DNA from: Alkalibacterium thalassium
GTDB lineage: Bacteria; Bacillota; Bacilli; Lactobacillales; Carnobacteriaceae_A
Direction of reading: 5' to 3'
Assembly: GCF_900101165.1 (NCBI RefSeq)
Contig: NZ_FNFK01000016.1
Location: 1 to 37,658, forward strand
DNA: 37,658 nt
Shown: positions 6,792-14,729 of the stretch, one piece after another
How the letters are laid out: each line of letters begins with the position of its first letter
Numbering within the stretch: position 1 is the stretch's first letter
The notes under the pieces: generated by a model
What the model was told of the DNA's origin: nothing
The model's database searches: none
The model's input: only the letters and a program-made list of their open reading frames with translations
Program-made: the position numbers and the translations under genes

Positions 6792-7880
6792 ATGAAACTC
6801 AGCCAAACAGTTAGAAGCGGACCAGACCAGTATATTTGCGAGGCACATGCCCTGTCGTATTTAGACCAGAAACTCGAAAGATTCGATTCCCCGGTTGTCA
6901 TTACCGGTAAAAAGTCTTATGATGCCTTTCTCAAACACTATAACGGTGAGTCGTCGTTTGAGGTCCTGAGATATGATGGCTCTGCATCCAACGAAGATAT
7001 GAAGCGACTAGCCAGTCTGGCCCCTCATGCAGATTGTGTCATAGGTATCGGTGGGGGCCGCGTTCTAGATACAGCAAAAGGCACTGCTGATCTGCTTGGC
7101 AAAGCATCGATCATGATTCCTACTGTTCTGGGTACTTGTGCTGCTTATACTCCTTTATCAGCTGTATATCATCCGGATCATACGTTCAAAGCCGTCGATT
7201 ATTATACACAATCAGCCTTTCTCTGTCTGATGGATCTCTCTCTTTTGGTCGAATCACCAAAAGAATATTTGAAGGGAGGAATCGGAGATACGCTGGCTAA
7301 GTGGTATGAGGCTGAAGGCATTACAAGCAATATGACTGGTGACCTGCCTGCAATGGTTTCAGTAGGCCTCCAGACAGCAAAAGTTACGAGAGAAGTTCTC
7401 CTTAAAGATAGTCAAGAAGCTCTAGAAAGCATGGACCGTGGAGAGATAACTCCTGCTTTTACCCGCGTTGTCGAAGCTGTTGTTGCTATCGCTGGTACGG
7501 TCGGAGGCTTTGCCGGGGAATATGGACGAATGGCAGGAGCTCATGCTGTTCACAACGGTATGTCGCTTGTTCGTGAAACACATGTGTATGAACATGGAGT
7601 AAAAGTGGCTTACGGGATACTCGTTCAACTGGCTGCCGCTGGTAATCTAGACGAGGTTAACAACCTCCAATCCTTCTATGAAGAGAACGGGTTCCCTCAT
7701 ACCCTGTCAGCGTTCGGTGTTCATGAAGACTTAGAAGAAAAAATGTGGCAGATTGCCTGTTTTGCTGCATCAGATAAGGAAACTTTTACTCTGGCGGTCC
7801 CAGATGCTACACCTCATACCGTCTATGAGTCGATGAAGACACTGGAATCTATGTCTCGCATGCCTCTATTGACTAAGTAA
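6792..7880 (+). CDS. Iron-type alcohol dehydrogenase family (GldA/HcxA-like)
   Basis: The 362-residue protein has the nucleotide-binding motif GIGGGRVLDTAKG (near residues 84-96). Presumed metal ligands are an Asp in GGIGDTLAKWYEA and His residues in GAHAVHNG and YEHGVKVAYG, the pattern of glycerol dehydrogenase (GldA). Its relatives include E. coli HcxA (YbdH), an NADPH-dependent 2-oxo-acid reductase. Lying behind a BASS transporter under a Leu/Ile-rich leader peptide, a 2-oxo-acid/2-hydroxy-acid reaction is attractive; glycerol dehydrogenase is the alternative. TAGGAG precedes the ATG, and a strong terminator follows. Confidence 0.8.
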   Translation: MKLSQTVRSGPDQYICEAHALSYLDQKLERFDSPVVITGKKSYDAFLKHYNGESSFEVLRYDGSASNEDMKRLASLAPHADCVIGIGGGRVLDTAKGTADLLGKASIMIPTVLGTCAAYTPLSAVYHPDHTFKAVDYYTQSAFLCLMDLSLLVESPKEYLKGGIGDTLAKWYEAEGITSNMTGDLPAMVSVGLQTAKVTREVLLKDSQEALESMDRGEITPAFTRVVEAVVAIAGTVGGFAGEYGRMAGAHAVHNGMSLVRETHVYEHGVKVAYGILVQLAAAGNLDEVNNLQSFYEENGFPHTLSAFGVHEDLEEKMWQIACFAASDKETFTLAVPDATPHTVYESMKTLESMSRMPLLTK

Positions 7881-7939
7881 GTGATTTAGATTGCACGCTT
7901 TCGTTTACCTAGCTGAACACAACAAAGGTTCTGACACGA

Positions 7940-7988
7940 TAAAAGCAGTAAAAAACCGTCTACTGTAGATGGTTTTTTACTGCTTTTA
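7940..7988. terminator. Bidirectional terminator after the dehydrogenase
   Basis: TAAAAGCAGTAAAAAACC at 7940-7957 pairs with GGTTTTTTACTGCTTTTA at 7971-7988, with more pairing inside (GTCTA/TAGAT). A/T tracts on both arms allow it to serve the convergent minus-strand transporter gene as well. Confidence 0.85.
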
Positions 7989-8104
7989 TTTAAATAAGTA
8001 ATGAATCATAATTCCATTAAAAAAGCCGCTGAATCAAAGCTGATTTCTCCTTGACCCCACGGCATATCTAATTTGACACGTATTACTTAGAATTCAAATC
8101 GGAA

Positions 8105-9526
8105 CTAATAACTTAAAAATATCGGCTGAAGAACATAGACGGCAAAGACGATGACAATAATTCCGACCATATTCATCCAGAATCCGGCTTTCATCATGTC
8201 TTCGATATCCAGGATATTTGCACCAAACACTGCTGCATTCGGCGGTGTGGAGATTGGCAGCATAAATGCGCAGGATGATGCCAGAGCGACGACCGCCATG
8301 ATCCCATAAGGTTCTACGCCTATTCCAGCAGCAAGCCCGACACTGATCGGCATCAACATATTGGATACCGCTGTGTTCGACATGATCTCAGTCATGAAGA
8401 GAACGGTGGCGGTTAGAATGATCAGAATCAATAGATAGTTGAAGCGGTCCAGGTTCGACAAGATGTCTCCGAACCAGACAGTAAGGCCGGATGACTCAAA
8501 AGCTGCGGCAAGTGACAAACCACCACCGAATAATAGAAGCAGTCCCCATGACAAGCCCTTCATATCAAACCAGTCCAGCAGCCTGCCACCCTTTGTATTA
8601 GGAATGACGAACAAGATAGTTGCTCCAAGCATCGAAATGGTCGTGTCTGACAGTTCAAAAGGTAGAAAGCCTCCAAAAATCCATAGCAGACCGGTCAGTG
8701 AAAAAATCGTCAGGACGAATTTTTCTTCAGTCGACATTGGTCCTAATTCCTTCAGCTGCTCTCTGGCAAATTCGGAAGAAATATTCCCTTCATCCGTCAC
8801 TTTAAATTTGATTTTAGTAATATAAATGTATAGTGCGACTAGCAAAATCACTGTCACGATAATCCCAAACGTGAACCAGTCGGCGAAGGTGATTTCCTGG
8901 CCGAGCATATTAGAGGCAACTGCTACAAAGGTTGCATTCGGTACCGATCCGACAATTGTTGCTAGACCGCCGATCGATGCAGAATAAGCGACAGTCAGCA
9001 GCAGACCTTTGGCAAACTTCTGAAACGAGTCTTCTTTGAGAAACGCGTTATCTTTGATTTCCTTGATCAATGCCAGAGCGATCGGCAGCATCATCAAGGC
9101 CGTTGCGGCATTCGAAATCCACATCGACAGAAATGCCGTAGCTAGCCCGACACCCATGGTGATCCGACTGCTACTTGTACCCAGTAAAGCAATGATAGTC
9201 ATTGCGATCCGCTTATGCAGGTTCCATTTCTCAATCCCTAAAGCAATTGTAAATCCACCCATATACATAAAGACGATGGGGTTTCCATATGCCATTGTTG
9301 CAGTGGCCTGATCTGTTCCTCCGGCTAAAGGCAGAAGGAAAATTGGAAGCAGTGACGTGGCCGGAATCGGCAAGGCTTCCGTAATCCACCAGGTTGCTAC
9401 CCATGTGGTAACTGCCAGCACTGCTCTCGGACTGGCATCCAGTCCTGTCAGATCAGGTACAAAGTTAATGATCGCAAACAGGAGGGGCCCCAGACCCATC
9501 CCAATCTTTCTGAAGTCAATTCTCAT
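8105..9526 (-). CDS. DASS/SLC13 family carboxylate:sodium symporter
   Basis: The 473-residue membrane protein has about 11-12 hydrophobic segments and the two Ser-Asn sites of the DASS family: SNAATALMMLPIALAL in the first half and SNTAVSNMLMPISVGLA in the second. These bind Na+ and substrate carboxylate. PPNAAVFGANIL near the C-terminus is also typical. Substrates in this family are succinate, malate, citrate or sulfate; the sequence does not decide. The chosen ATG (9524-9526) has GGGGAGAG upstream; a 24-residue longer form has no ribosome site. The malic enzyme gene at 20364-21504, which could use imported malate, is broken. Confidence 0.85.
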   Translation of the reverse strand: MRIDFRKIGMGLGPLLFAIINFVPDLTGLDASPRAVLAVTTWVATWWITEALPIPATSLLPIFLLPLAGGTDQATATMAYGNPIVFMYMGGFTIALGIEKWNLHKRIAMTIIALLGTSSSRITMGVGLATAFLSMWISNAATALMMLPIALALIKEIKDNAFLKEDSFQKFAKGLLLTVAYSASIGGLATIVGSVPNATFVAVASNMLGQEITFADWFTFGIIVTVILLVALYIYITKIKFKVTDEGNISSEFAREQLKELGPMSTEEKFVLTIFSLTGLLWIFGGFLPFELSDTTISMLGATILFVIPNTKGGRLLDWFDMKGLSWGLLLLFGGGLSLAAAFESSGLTVWFGDILSNLDRFNYLLILIILTATVLFMTEIMSNTAVSNMLMPISVGLAAGIGVEPYGIMAVVALASSCAFMLPISTPPNAAVFGANILDIEDMMKAGFWMNMVGIIVIVFAVYVLQPIFLSY

Positions 9527-9686
9527 GTTCAGCTCTCCCCTTAAATAATGTCTAAGCGGCATCCCCCAATGCCCTACTATATAATGCAAAACGTCCAACT
9601 TAATGCACGTAGTATTTAATCATAGCAGAATCTGAACTTCAGGAATAGCGAACACAAATTAAATCTTCATTATGGGTATCATGTTC

Positions 9687-9729
9687 AAAACATTCTAAAG
9701 TTTCAAATGTAAAAACTTTAGAATGTTTT
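9687..9729. repeat. Perfect 17-bp inverted repeat in the gap 9527-9865
   Basis: AAAACATTCTAAAGTTT (9687-9703) and AAACTTTAGAATGTTTT (9713-9729) are perfect complements around a 9-nt loop. It lies about 160 nt upstream of the DASS gene and 95 nt downstream of the FMN reductase terminator. No T-run follows beyond the arm. It could be a regulator site or a leader hairpin for the transporter. The rest of the gap holds no gene. Confidence 0.6.
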
Positions 9730-9824
9730 GCCCCTTCTTCGTGTGACCTCTGTTATTTATTCTGGCTGAAGTTTAATAGGACACTACTCTCACCTTAGCA
9801 ACTTATATTAGCTAAACAGAAAAA

Positions 9825-9854
9825 AGCAGATCAGCGAATATAATCTGACCTGCT
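9825..9854 (-). terminator. Terminator of the FMN reductase gene
   Basis: Read on the minus strand, AGCAGGTCAG pairs with CTGATCTGCT across a 10-nt loop and is followed by TTTTT, 11 nt after the stop codon of the reductase. Confidence 0.85.
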
Positions 9855-9865
9855 TCATCATTAAT

Positions 9866-10435
9866 TTATTTTTCTTCTGTGTCTTCTTTCACTCTCAACG
9901 GTTTTAAAGCACCGCTCCATGCATTGACCTGATCAAGCATGGCATGCACGTTGCTCAAGTGAAGTTCAGCTGGTTTAAATGTTGTAAAGTTTTCGAAGTC
10001 CGTAAACAGAGATAGGGTCGGGTGAACCCGAACATCAGCAATTTTCAATTCAGCCATGACGCCACGCAAGTGTTCTGATGCTCGTGCACCACCAGTCGAT
10101 CCATAACTGACTATCCCTGCCGCTTTATCGTGCCATTCCTCTCTCAAGTGGTCTATCGCATTTTTCAGTACGCCAGAGAAGCTGTGATTGTATTCCTGAA
10201 CGATAAAGACATAGCCATCCAGTTCACTAATTTTCTTCTGCCAAGCAGCGATTCCCGGCTCAGTTCCGTCGGTAGTTCCCAGAAACGGGAGCTGATAATC
10301 AAGAATATCTACGATCTCATAATTTGCATCGCCACGTTCATCTGCGATTTCTTTAACCCAGTTACCCACCTGTGGGCTGACTCGTCCTTCTCTTGTGCTA
10401 CCTAAAATAATACCGATGTTTAGTTTTTCTGTCAT
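9866..10435 (-). CDS. NAD(P)H-dependent FMN reductase family (flavodoxin fold)
   Basis: The 189-residue protein has the N-terminal phosphate-binding loop GIILGSTREGRVSPQVG and the middle signature VQEYNHSFSGVLKNAIDHL of NADPH-dependent FMN/quinone reductases (azoreductase-like). Such enzymes reduce quinones or azo compounds by two electrons. The partner genes support that role: a MarR regulator and a ring-cleaving dioxygenase lie upstream on the same strand, separated from it now by an IS200/IS605 insertion. AAGGAGA precedes the ATG. The original spacer to the dioxygenase was probably short, so the three genes may once have been one operon. Confidence 0.85.
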   Translation of the reverse strand: MTEKLNIGIILGSTREGRVSPQVGNWVKEIADERGDANYEIVDILDYQLPFLGTTDGTEPGIAAWQKKISELDGYVFIVQEYNHSFSGVLKNAIDHLREEWHDKAAGIVSYGSTGGARASEHLRGVMAELKIADVRVHPTLSLFTDFENFTTFKPAELHLSNVHAMLDQVNAWSGALKPLRVKEDTEEK

Positions 10436-10580
10436 GTTTTTTATCTCCTTTTCTATTCCGTAGTTAATTTTTAACGTAATTCCGAAAGAAGTCTCCCACT
10501 TCTAAACGTGCAGGTGCAAAGCACCAGTGAAAGTGGGGGAAGAATTTCAGTCAAGCGATAGCTTGAAGTGGTTAATCTGT

Positions 10581-10623
10581 CCTTTCTGTTGTATACTATA
10601 TTCAGTAGTAATCAACAGAAAGG
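10581..10623 (+). promoter_or_regulatory. Hairpin sequestering the tnpA ribosome site
   Basis: CCTTTCTGTTG (10581-10591) pairs perfectly with CAACAGAAAGG (10613-10623), and the right arm contains the start of the AAAGGAAGTG ribosome site of tnpA. IS200-type elements are known to limit transposase translation this way. A TATACT hexamer lies inside the loop, so transcripts starting downstream of it would escape the hairpin. Confidence 0.7.
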
Positions 10624-10634
10624 AAGTGAAAACA

Positions 10635-11036
10635 ATGGAATTGGACAACAATAACCACTCAGTCTTCTCGATGCATTACCACCTTGTCTTAGTTACAAAG
10701 TATCGAAGAAAAGTCATCACGTCCTCTGTTTCGGATTATGCCAAAGATATGTTTCTAAGAATTAGTGCAAACTACAACATCGCTCTCATCGAATGGAATG
10801 AAGATAGAGACCACATTCATATCCTATTCAAAGCTCAGCCGAATACAGAATTGTCCAAATTCATCAATGCCTACAAAAGTGCCAGTTCTCGACTTATTAA
10901 AAAGAACTTTCCAGAAGTAAAGCAGAAATTATGGAAAGAAATATTTTGGTCGAGGAGTTTTTGCTTATTGACAACAGGCGGCGCTCCAATTGAAGTGATT
11001 AAAACATACATTGAAAATCAAGGCGAAGTGAGGTGA
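10635..11036 (+). CDS. tnpA: IS200-type Y1 single-strand transposase TnpA
   Basis: The 133-residue protein carries the HUH motif HIH (H60 and H62 in DRDHIHILFKA) and the catalytic Tyr Y125 in KTYIENQGE. MHYHLVLVTKYRRKV at the N-terminus and SASSRLIKKNFPE in the middle are standard for the family. Full length with no visible defect, so probably active. AGGAAGTG precedes the ATG; the ribosome site is partly in a hairpin stem. The stop codon overlaps a possible GTG start of tnpB. Confidence 0.95.
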   Translation: MELDNNNHSVFSMHYHLVLVTKYRRKVITSSVSDYAKDMFLRISANYNIALIEWNEDRDHIHILFKAQPNTELSKFINAYKSASSRLIKKNFPEVKQKLWKEIFWSRSFCLLTTGGAPIEVIKTYIENQGEVR

Positions 11037-11041
11037 CAACT

Positions 11042-12121
11042 ATGTTGAAGGCCTACAAGTACAGATTATACCCCACCGAACAGCAAAAAGACTACTTCGC
11101 CAATTGCTTCGGCTGCGCCCGCTTCATCTACAACCAAATGCTCAGCGACAAAATCGACCACTACAAAGAAACGAAACAAATGCTCCGCAATACACCGGCT
11201 CAGTACAAAAAAGAGTTTCCATTTTTGAAAGAAGTGGATAGTCTAGCCTTGGCGAATGCCCAACAGAATCTGGAAAGAGCCTATAAAAACTTTTTCCGAG
11301 ACAAGTCCGTCTGTTTCCCGAAGTTCAAATCCAAACACAAGTCAAAAGCGAGTTACACCACCAACAACCAAGGCGGAAATATTCGAATGGAAGACGGGAA
11401 AATCAAACTTCCAAAAATTGGTTTCGTGAAACTGAAGCAACACAGAAAGTTTGAAGGAGTCATCAAGTCGTGTACCATTTCCATGAACAAGTCGGGAACG
11501 TATTTCGTTTCTATTCTGGTGAAATCAGAAGAGGAGAAAATGGAATTCACCAAAAGGAAAATCGGGATTGATTTAGGAGTTTCCGATTTCGCTATCACCA
11601 CCAACGATTTAGGTGAGGTAAAGAAACACGAAAACCCCAAACATCTGTATAAAGCAGAAAAGCGACTCAAGAAAGCCCAGCGTTCGTTGTCCCGCAAACA
11701 AAAATGTGGGAAGAACCGAAACAAAGCCCGTTTGCAAGTCGCCAAGGAACACGAAAAAGTTTCTAACCAGCGAAAAGACTTCTTGCACAAACTAACGAAG
11801 AAAATTACAGACGAAAACCAAGTCATCGTAATCGAAACGTTGTCGAGCAAGAACCTGATGAAGAACCATAAACTGGCAAAAAGCATTGGCGATGCCGGAT
11901 GGTATGAGTTTGTCCGCCAGTTGGAATACAAGGCGGGACAAAAAGGCCGTACAATCATTAAAGCGGACAGGTTCTATCCATCTAGCCAGATGTGTTCTGC
12001 CTGCGGACACCGTGACGGCAAGAAACCCCTCCACATACGCCAGTGGGTGTGCCCACACTGTGAAGAATGCCTTGACCGAGACATCAATGCCAGTCAGAAC
12101 CTTTTGGCTTTGGCCAAGTAA
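11042..12121 (+). CDS. tnpB: TnpB, RNA-guided nuclease of the IS200/IS605 element
   Basis: TnpB cuts DNA next to a transposon-adjacent motif using an RNA made from its own 3' end, helping the element persist. The 359-residue product has RuvC residues D177 (GIDLGVSD), E265 (IVIETLSSKN) and D347 (DRDINASQ). The zinc finger CSACGHRDG...CPHCEEC lies between the last two. All catalytic positions are present, so it is likely active. I prefer the ATG at 11042 (family start LKAYKYRLYP, GAGGTGA upstream); a GTG at 11033 overlapping the tnpA stop is possible. Confidence 0.92.
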   Translation: MLKAYKYRLYPTEQQKDYFANCFGCARFIYNQMLSDKIDHYKETKQMLRNTPAQYKKEFPFLKEVDSLALANAQQNLERAYKNFFRDKSVCFPKFKSKHKSKASYTTNNQGGNIRMEDGKIKLPKIGFVKLKQHRKFEGVIKSCTISMNKSGTYFVSILVKSEEEKMEFTKRKIGIDLGVSDFAITTNDLGEVKKHENPKHLYKAEKRLKKAQRSLSRKQKCGKNRNKARLQVAKEHEKVSNQRKDFLHKLTKKITDENQVIVIETLSSKNLMKNHKLAKSIGDAGWYEFVRQLEYKAGQKGRTIIKADRFYPSSQMCSACGHRDGKKPLHIRQWVCPHCEECLDRDINASQNLLALAK

Positions 12122-12266
12122 AAAATAACCAATGAGGCAGGGACTGCCTTTTGAGCCTTCCCATATCCGATTCCTCTGTCTGTATGAACTCTGTGCAGAC
12201 AAGAATGGAGTTCGTAGGAAGCCCCCACTTCAAAATCCAAAGGATTTAAGTGGTGGGTAGTTCACT
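12122..12266 (+). ncRNA. Predicted omega (guide) RNA 3' part and right end
   Basis: The 144 nt after tnpB have no gene and are almost identical to the same region of the copy at 37301-37446, although the adjacent TnpB segments differ at many residues. They end in the right-end hairpin. In the family, the TnpB guide RNA covers the end of tnpB and this region, and the guide is the host sequence just beyond the element. Here the guide would match the last codons of the dioxygenase gene. The transcript itself is predicted, not shown. Confidence 0.65.
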
Positions 12267-13205
12267 TTAATCTAATGGGGTCAAGTTGCTTTCAATTTCC
12301 TCGCGTCTGTCTTCCAAAAATGGCGGGAGAACGAGGCGCTCACCTAATTCATCACTGCTCTGATCCACTGTGAATCCCGGTTTATCTGTCGCAATTTCAA
12401 ACAGGATACCGTTGGACTCCCTGAAATAGAGACTCTGGAAGTAATAGCGGTCAACCAGACCGGACGAGGCAAAATGGTTAGTTTTCGCCAATTCATCCCA
12501 ATAGTTCAGCTCGGATTCTTCACTGACTCGAATGGCCAGATGGTGAATGCTTCCTCTACCAGGGCGTTCATCAGGCCCTTCTAAGTGTTTGACCAGAATT
12601 TCTCCATAACTGCCTCCCTTTCGGGTCTGGTAAAGCGTGTCAGTGTGTTCCTGATAAATGGGAGAATACCCCATCAGTTCAGTCAGTGTGTGGGCAAATT
12701 TTTCACTGTCTCGTACCGTTATTTCGATCGGTCCCATGCCTCGGATCTGATGCGCTTCAGGCACCTCTGACTGAGGGTAGCTTTGCCAGTGAGACATTTC
12801 TTCACCGTTCGCTACGAGTAAAACAAGCTGCAGGCCATCCGGATCTTCAAATTTAATGCCCTGACGTCTGGCATAAGTTGTGATACTGCCGTGGTAGACA
12901 TCCAGCTCCTCAAAACGCGATTTCCAGTAATTCAGACTTTCTTCCGTCGGCACCATCAATCCAATACGAGTGATCGCATTCGTTCCCCTGTGCGTACGCC
13001 CGATATTCGGCATTTCAAAGAAAGTAAGGCCTGTTCCCGGACTCCCAGTCTTGTCTCCGTAAAATAAGTGATACATGGTCGGGTCGTCTTGATTGACGGT
13101 AACCTTTACCCGGCGCAGTCCGAGGATATTTTTGTAAAAATGATCGGTTTCTTTCGCATTCTTCACCAGCATGGAGATATGATGATGTCCTAAAATTGTT
13201 GACAT
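12267..13205 (-). CDS. Ring-cleaving dioxygenase, glyoxalase fold (MhqO-like)
   Basis: The 312-residue protein has two halves of vicinal-oxygen-chelate type: residues 1-150 (ILGHHHISMLVKNAKETDHFY) and 150-300 (GMGPIEITVRDSEKFAHTL, RGSIHHLAIRV, ESNGILFEIATDKPGF). His in HHHIS and SIHHLAIR and Glu in LFEIATD are the expected metal ligands. Relatives such as B. subtilis MhqO open hydroquinone or catechol rings and are controlled by a MarR repressor, which here is encoded 64 nt upstream on the same strand. AGGAGGAAG precedes the ATG. The IS200/IS605 element sits one base after the stop codon. Confidence 0.9.
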   Translation of the reverse strand: MSTILGHHHISMLVKNAKETDHFYKNILGLRRVKVTVNQDDPTMYHLFYGDKTGSPGTGLTFFEMPNIGRTHRGTNAITRIGLMVPTEESLNYWKSRFEELDVYHGSITTYARRQGIKFEDPDGLQLVLLVANGEEMSHWQSYPQSEVPEAHQIRGMGPIEITVRDSEKFAHTLTELMGYSPIYQEHTDTLYQTRKGGSYGEILVKHLEGPDERPGRGSIHHLAIRVSEESELNYWDELAKTNHFASSGLVDRYYFQSLYFRESNGILFEIATDKPGFTVDQSSDELGERLVLPPFLEDRREEIESNLTPLD

Positions 13206-13269
13206 GTGTCTTCCTCCTGTTAATCGTTACTTGATTAGTCGATTGATTGAGTAAAAAAATTGGGCACTG

Positions 13270-13713
13270 CTAGCTCAGTTCTTTTTCCGTATGTCGTTGG
13301 ACTTTCGTCATTAATTTATACAACGTCTTCTGTTCTTCTCTGGACAAACAGTCCTCCATCAGCGACGTCTGAAACGCCAGCTGGTGTTCGAACACACTTT
13401 CCAGTTTCGCCTCGCCTTTATCAGTCAGGCTGATCCACTTTGTCTTCCATTCACTGGTCCGCTGGATGTAACCGTCCCGTTCCAGTCTACTCAGCATCCT
13501 TGAAATGCCACCGGCTGAAATCGTAATCTTGTCGGCCAGTTCACTTTGGGATAAAGGCTGATAAGTGCCGATCTGATTCAGTACATCGAACTGAGCGGCC
13601 GTGATGTCGAAGCGTTTCAGAAAGTCGTTGGACAGCAGTTCACTCTGATGCGTGAACCGCGTAATGCGAACCCAAATCAGTGACGCTAACGTATTTCGTC
13701 TCACCGGTATCAT
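13270..13713 (-). CDS. MarR-family regulator (MhqR-like)
   Basis: The 147-residue protein has the winged-helix domain of MarR proteins: [47 protein letters not shown] (recognition helix) and [16 protein letters not shown] (wing). No Cys is present, so a thiol switch like OhrR or YodB is unlikely; ligand or quinone binding is more plausible. It is the first gene of a unit with the ring-cleaving dioxygenase. An inverted repeat at 13727-13748, just upstream of its start, is a likely autorepression site. Confidence 0.88.
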   Translation of the reverse strand: MIPVRRNTLASLIWVRITRFTHQSELLSNDFLKRFDITAAQFDVLNQIGTYQPLSQSELADKITISAGGISRMLSRLERDGYIQRTSEWKTKWISLTDKGEAKLESVFEHQLAFQTSLMEDCLSREEQKTLYKLMTKVQRHTEKELS

Positions 13714-13726
13714 CCCTCTCTATGAC

Positions 13727-13748
13727 ATCAGTTTACATGTCAACTGAT
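13727..13748. promoter_or_regulatory. Candidate MarR operator
   Basis: ATCAGTT (13727-13733) and AACTGAT (13742-13748) form a 7-bp inverted repeat with an 8-nt centre containing ACATGT, 14 nt before the MarR start codon. Size and position fit a MarR dimer site. Binding is inferred. Confidence 0.5.
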
Positions 13749-13866
13749 TAAAAAGCAAGCCTTTTTTCTTATTTTTTGTAAGTGACCTCATTAAAGACTC
13801 AGGCTGTACTATGTCGTACTTGCTAAATAAAAATCCGGTCGAGCCATAGCTATTTTACTCCTATAA

Positions 13867-13912
13867 AAAAGCTGCCGGAATCAGTTAAATCAACTAATAC
13901 CGACAGGCTAGA
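13867..13912 (-). terminator. Probable terminator of the ABC exporter genes
   Basis: On the minus strand AGCCTGTCGG pairs imperfectly (one wobble, one bulge) with CCGGCAGCT, followed by TTTTTT. It lies about 50 nt beyond the permease stop. Confidence 0.6.
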
Positions 13913-13958
13913 GTTAAAAAATATTAAGATAACGTCTTCCTTGACGATAAAAATATGA

Positions 13959-14729
13959 TCAGCTTCGCAGTCCCCGGCCTTTTTCAATCAGATACCAGTC
14001 GATAGAATATAAAACGATGATGAAAAGGATCAGAATCAGGACAGAGAAAACGATTGGTACATCGATGACACCTAGGAAGCCGAAGCGGAAGCCCGAAATC
14101 ATGTAGACGATCGGGTTCACTCGGGAAACAGCCTGCCAGAACGGCGGAAGCATCGAAATCGCATAGAATACCCCACCCAGATAAGTCAGCGGCTGTAAGA
14201 CGAATGTCGGAACAATCGACACATCATCAAAAGACTGTGCGAAGATTCCATTCAGAAGTCCAGCCAGTGAAAAGAGAATAGATGTCATCAGAAGTGTCAG
14301 AATGACTACACTCCAGGAGTAGACTTGCAGAGGCACGAAGAACAGAGAAATAATCGTGACAAGTGTGCCTACAAGAATGCTTCTTCCCAGCCCCCCTATA
14401 ACAAATCCCCACATAATGATATGCGTCGGAACGGGTGCTATCAAAAGTTCTTCGATATTCTTCTGAAATTTCTGAGAAAAGAAGGACGACGAGACATTTG
14501 AATAGGAGCTCGTAATGACCGACATCATGATCAGTCCGGGAACGATGAACTCCATATAGGAGAAACCTTCCATTTCACCAATTCGTCCACCGATCAGATT
14601 TCCGAAAATAACGAAATACAAAGAAGTCGTGATGACTGGTGGAACCAAGGTCTGGACCCAAATTCTAAGGTAGCGGTTCGTCTCCTTGACCGCCAGACTT
14701 TTTAACGCTGTAAAATAAAGACTAAACAT
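13959..14729 (-). CDS. ABC-2 type permease (YadH/DrrB-like)
   Basis: The 256-residue membrane protein has six hydrophobic segments and the ABC-2 pattern, including FVIFGNLIGGRIG near the N-terminus and the conserved LTYLGGVFYAISMLPPFWQAVSRVNPIVYMISGFRFG region (about residues 165-205). It pairs with the ATPase encoded just upstream to form an exporter; the substrate is unknown (lipid, drug or polysaccharide types exist). I chose the ATG at 14729 because GGAGG lies six nt before it; an ATG two codons upstream abuts the ribosome site. It overlaps the ATPase gene by 8 nt, so the two are translationally coupled. Confidence 0.88.
   Translation of the reverse strand: MFSLYFTALKSLAVKETNRYLRIWVQTLVPPVITTSLYFVIFGNLIGGRIGEMEGFSYMEFIVPGLIMMSVITSSYSNVSSSFFSQKFQKNIEELLIAPVPTHIIMWGFVIGGLGRSILVGTLVTIISLFFVPLQVYSWSVVILTLLMTSILFSLAGLLNGIFAQSFDDVSIVPTFVLQPLTYLGGVFYAISMLPPFWQAVSRVNPIVYMISGFRFGFLGVIDVPIVFSVLILILFIIVLYSIDWYLIEKGRGLRS

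Larger units (their letters stand above)
10487..12266 (+). mobile_element. Complete IS200/IS605 element (tnpA + tnpB)
   Basis: It contains a single-strand transposase (tnpA), tnpB, a left-end hairpin (CCCACTT 10495-10501 / AAGTGGG 10531-10537, with GGTGC/GCACC nested inside) and a right-end hairpin (CCCACTT 12224-12230 / AAGTGGTGGG 12248-12257) followed by TAGTTCAC. The two ends share the stem sequence, as expected for TnpA recognition. The right boundary is fixed to within two bases by comparison with the second copy (37301 onward); the left boundary is approximate. It has inserted one base beyond the stop codon of the dioxygenase gene. Confidence 0.85.

Noticed and set aside
13206-13269. 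A second MarR operator between the regulator and dioxygenase genes
   Set aside because: Only a 5-bp outer repeat (TTACT/AGTAA) holds up when the complement is written out; the inner part does not match.
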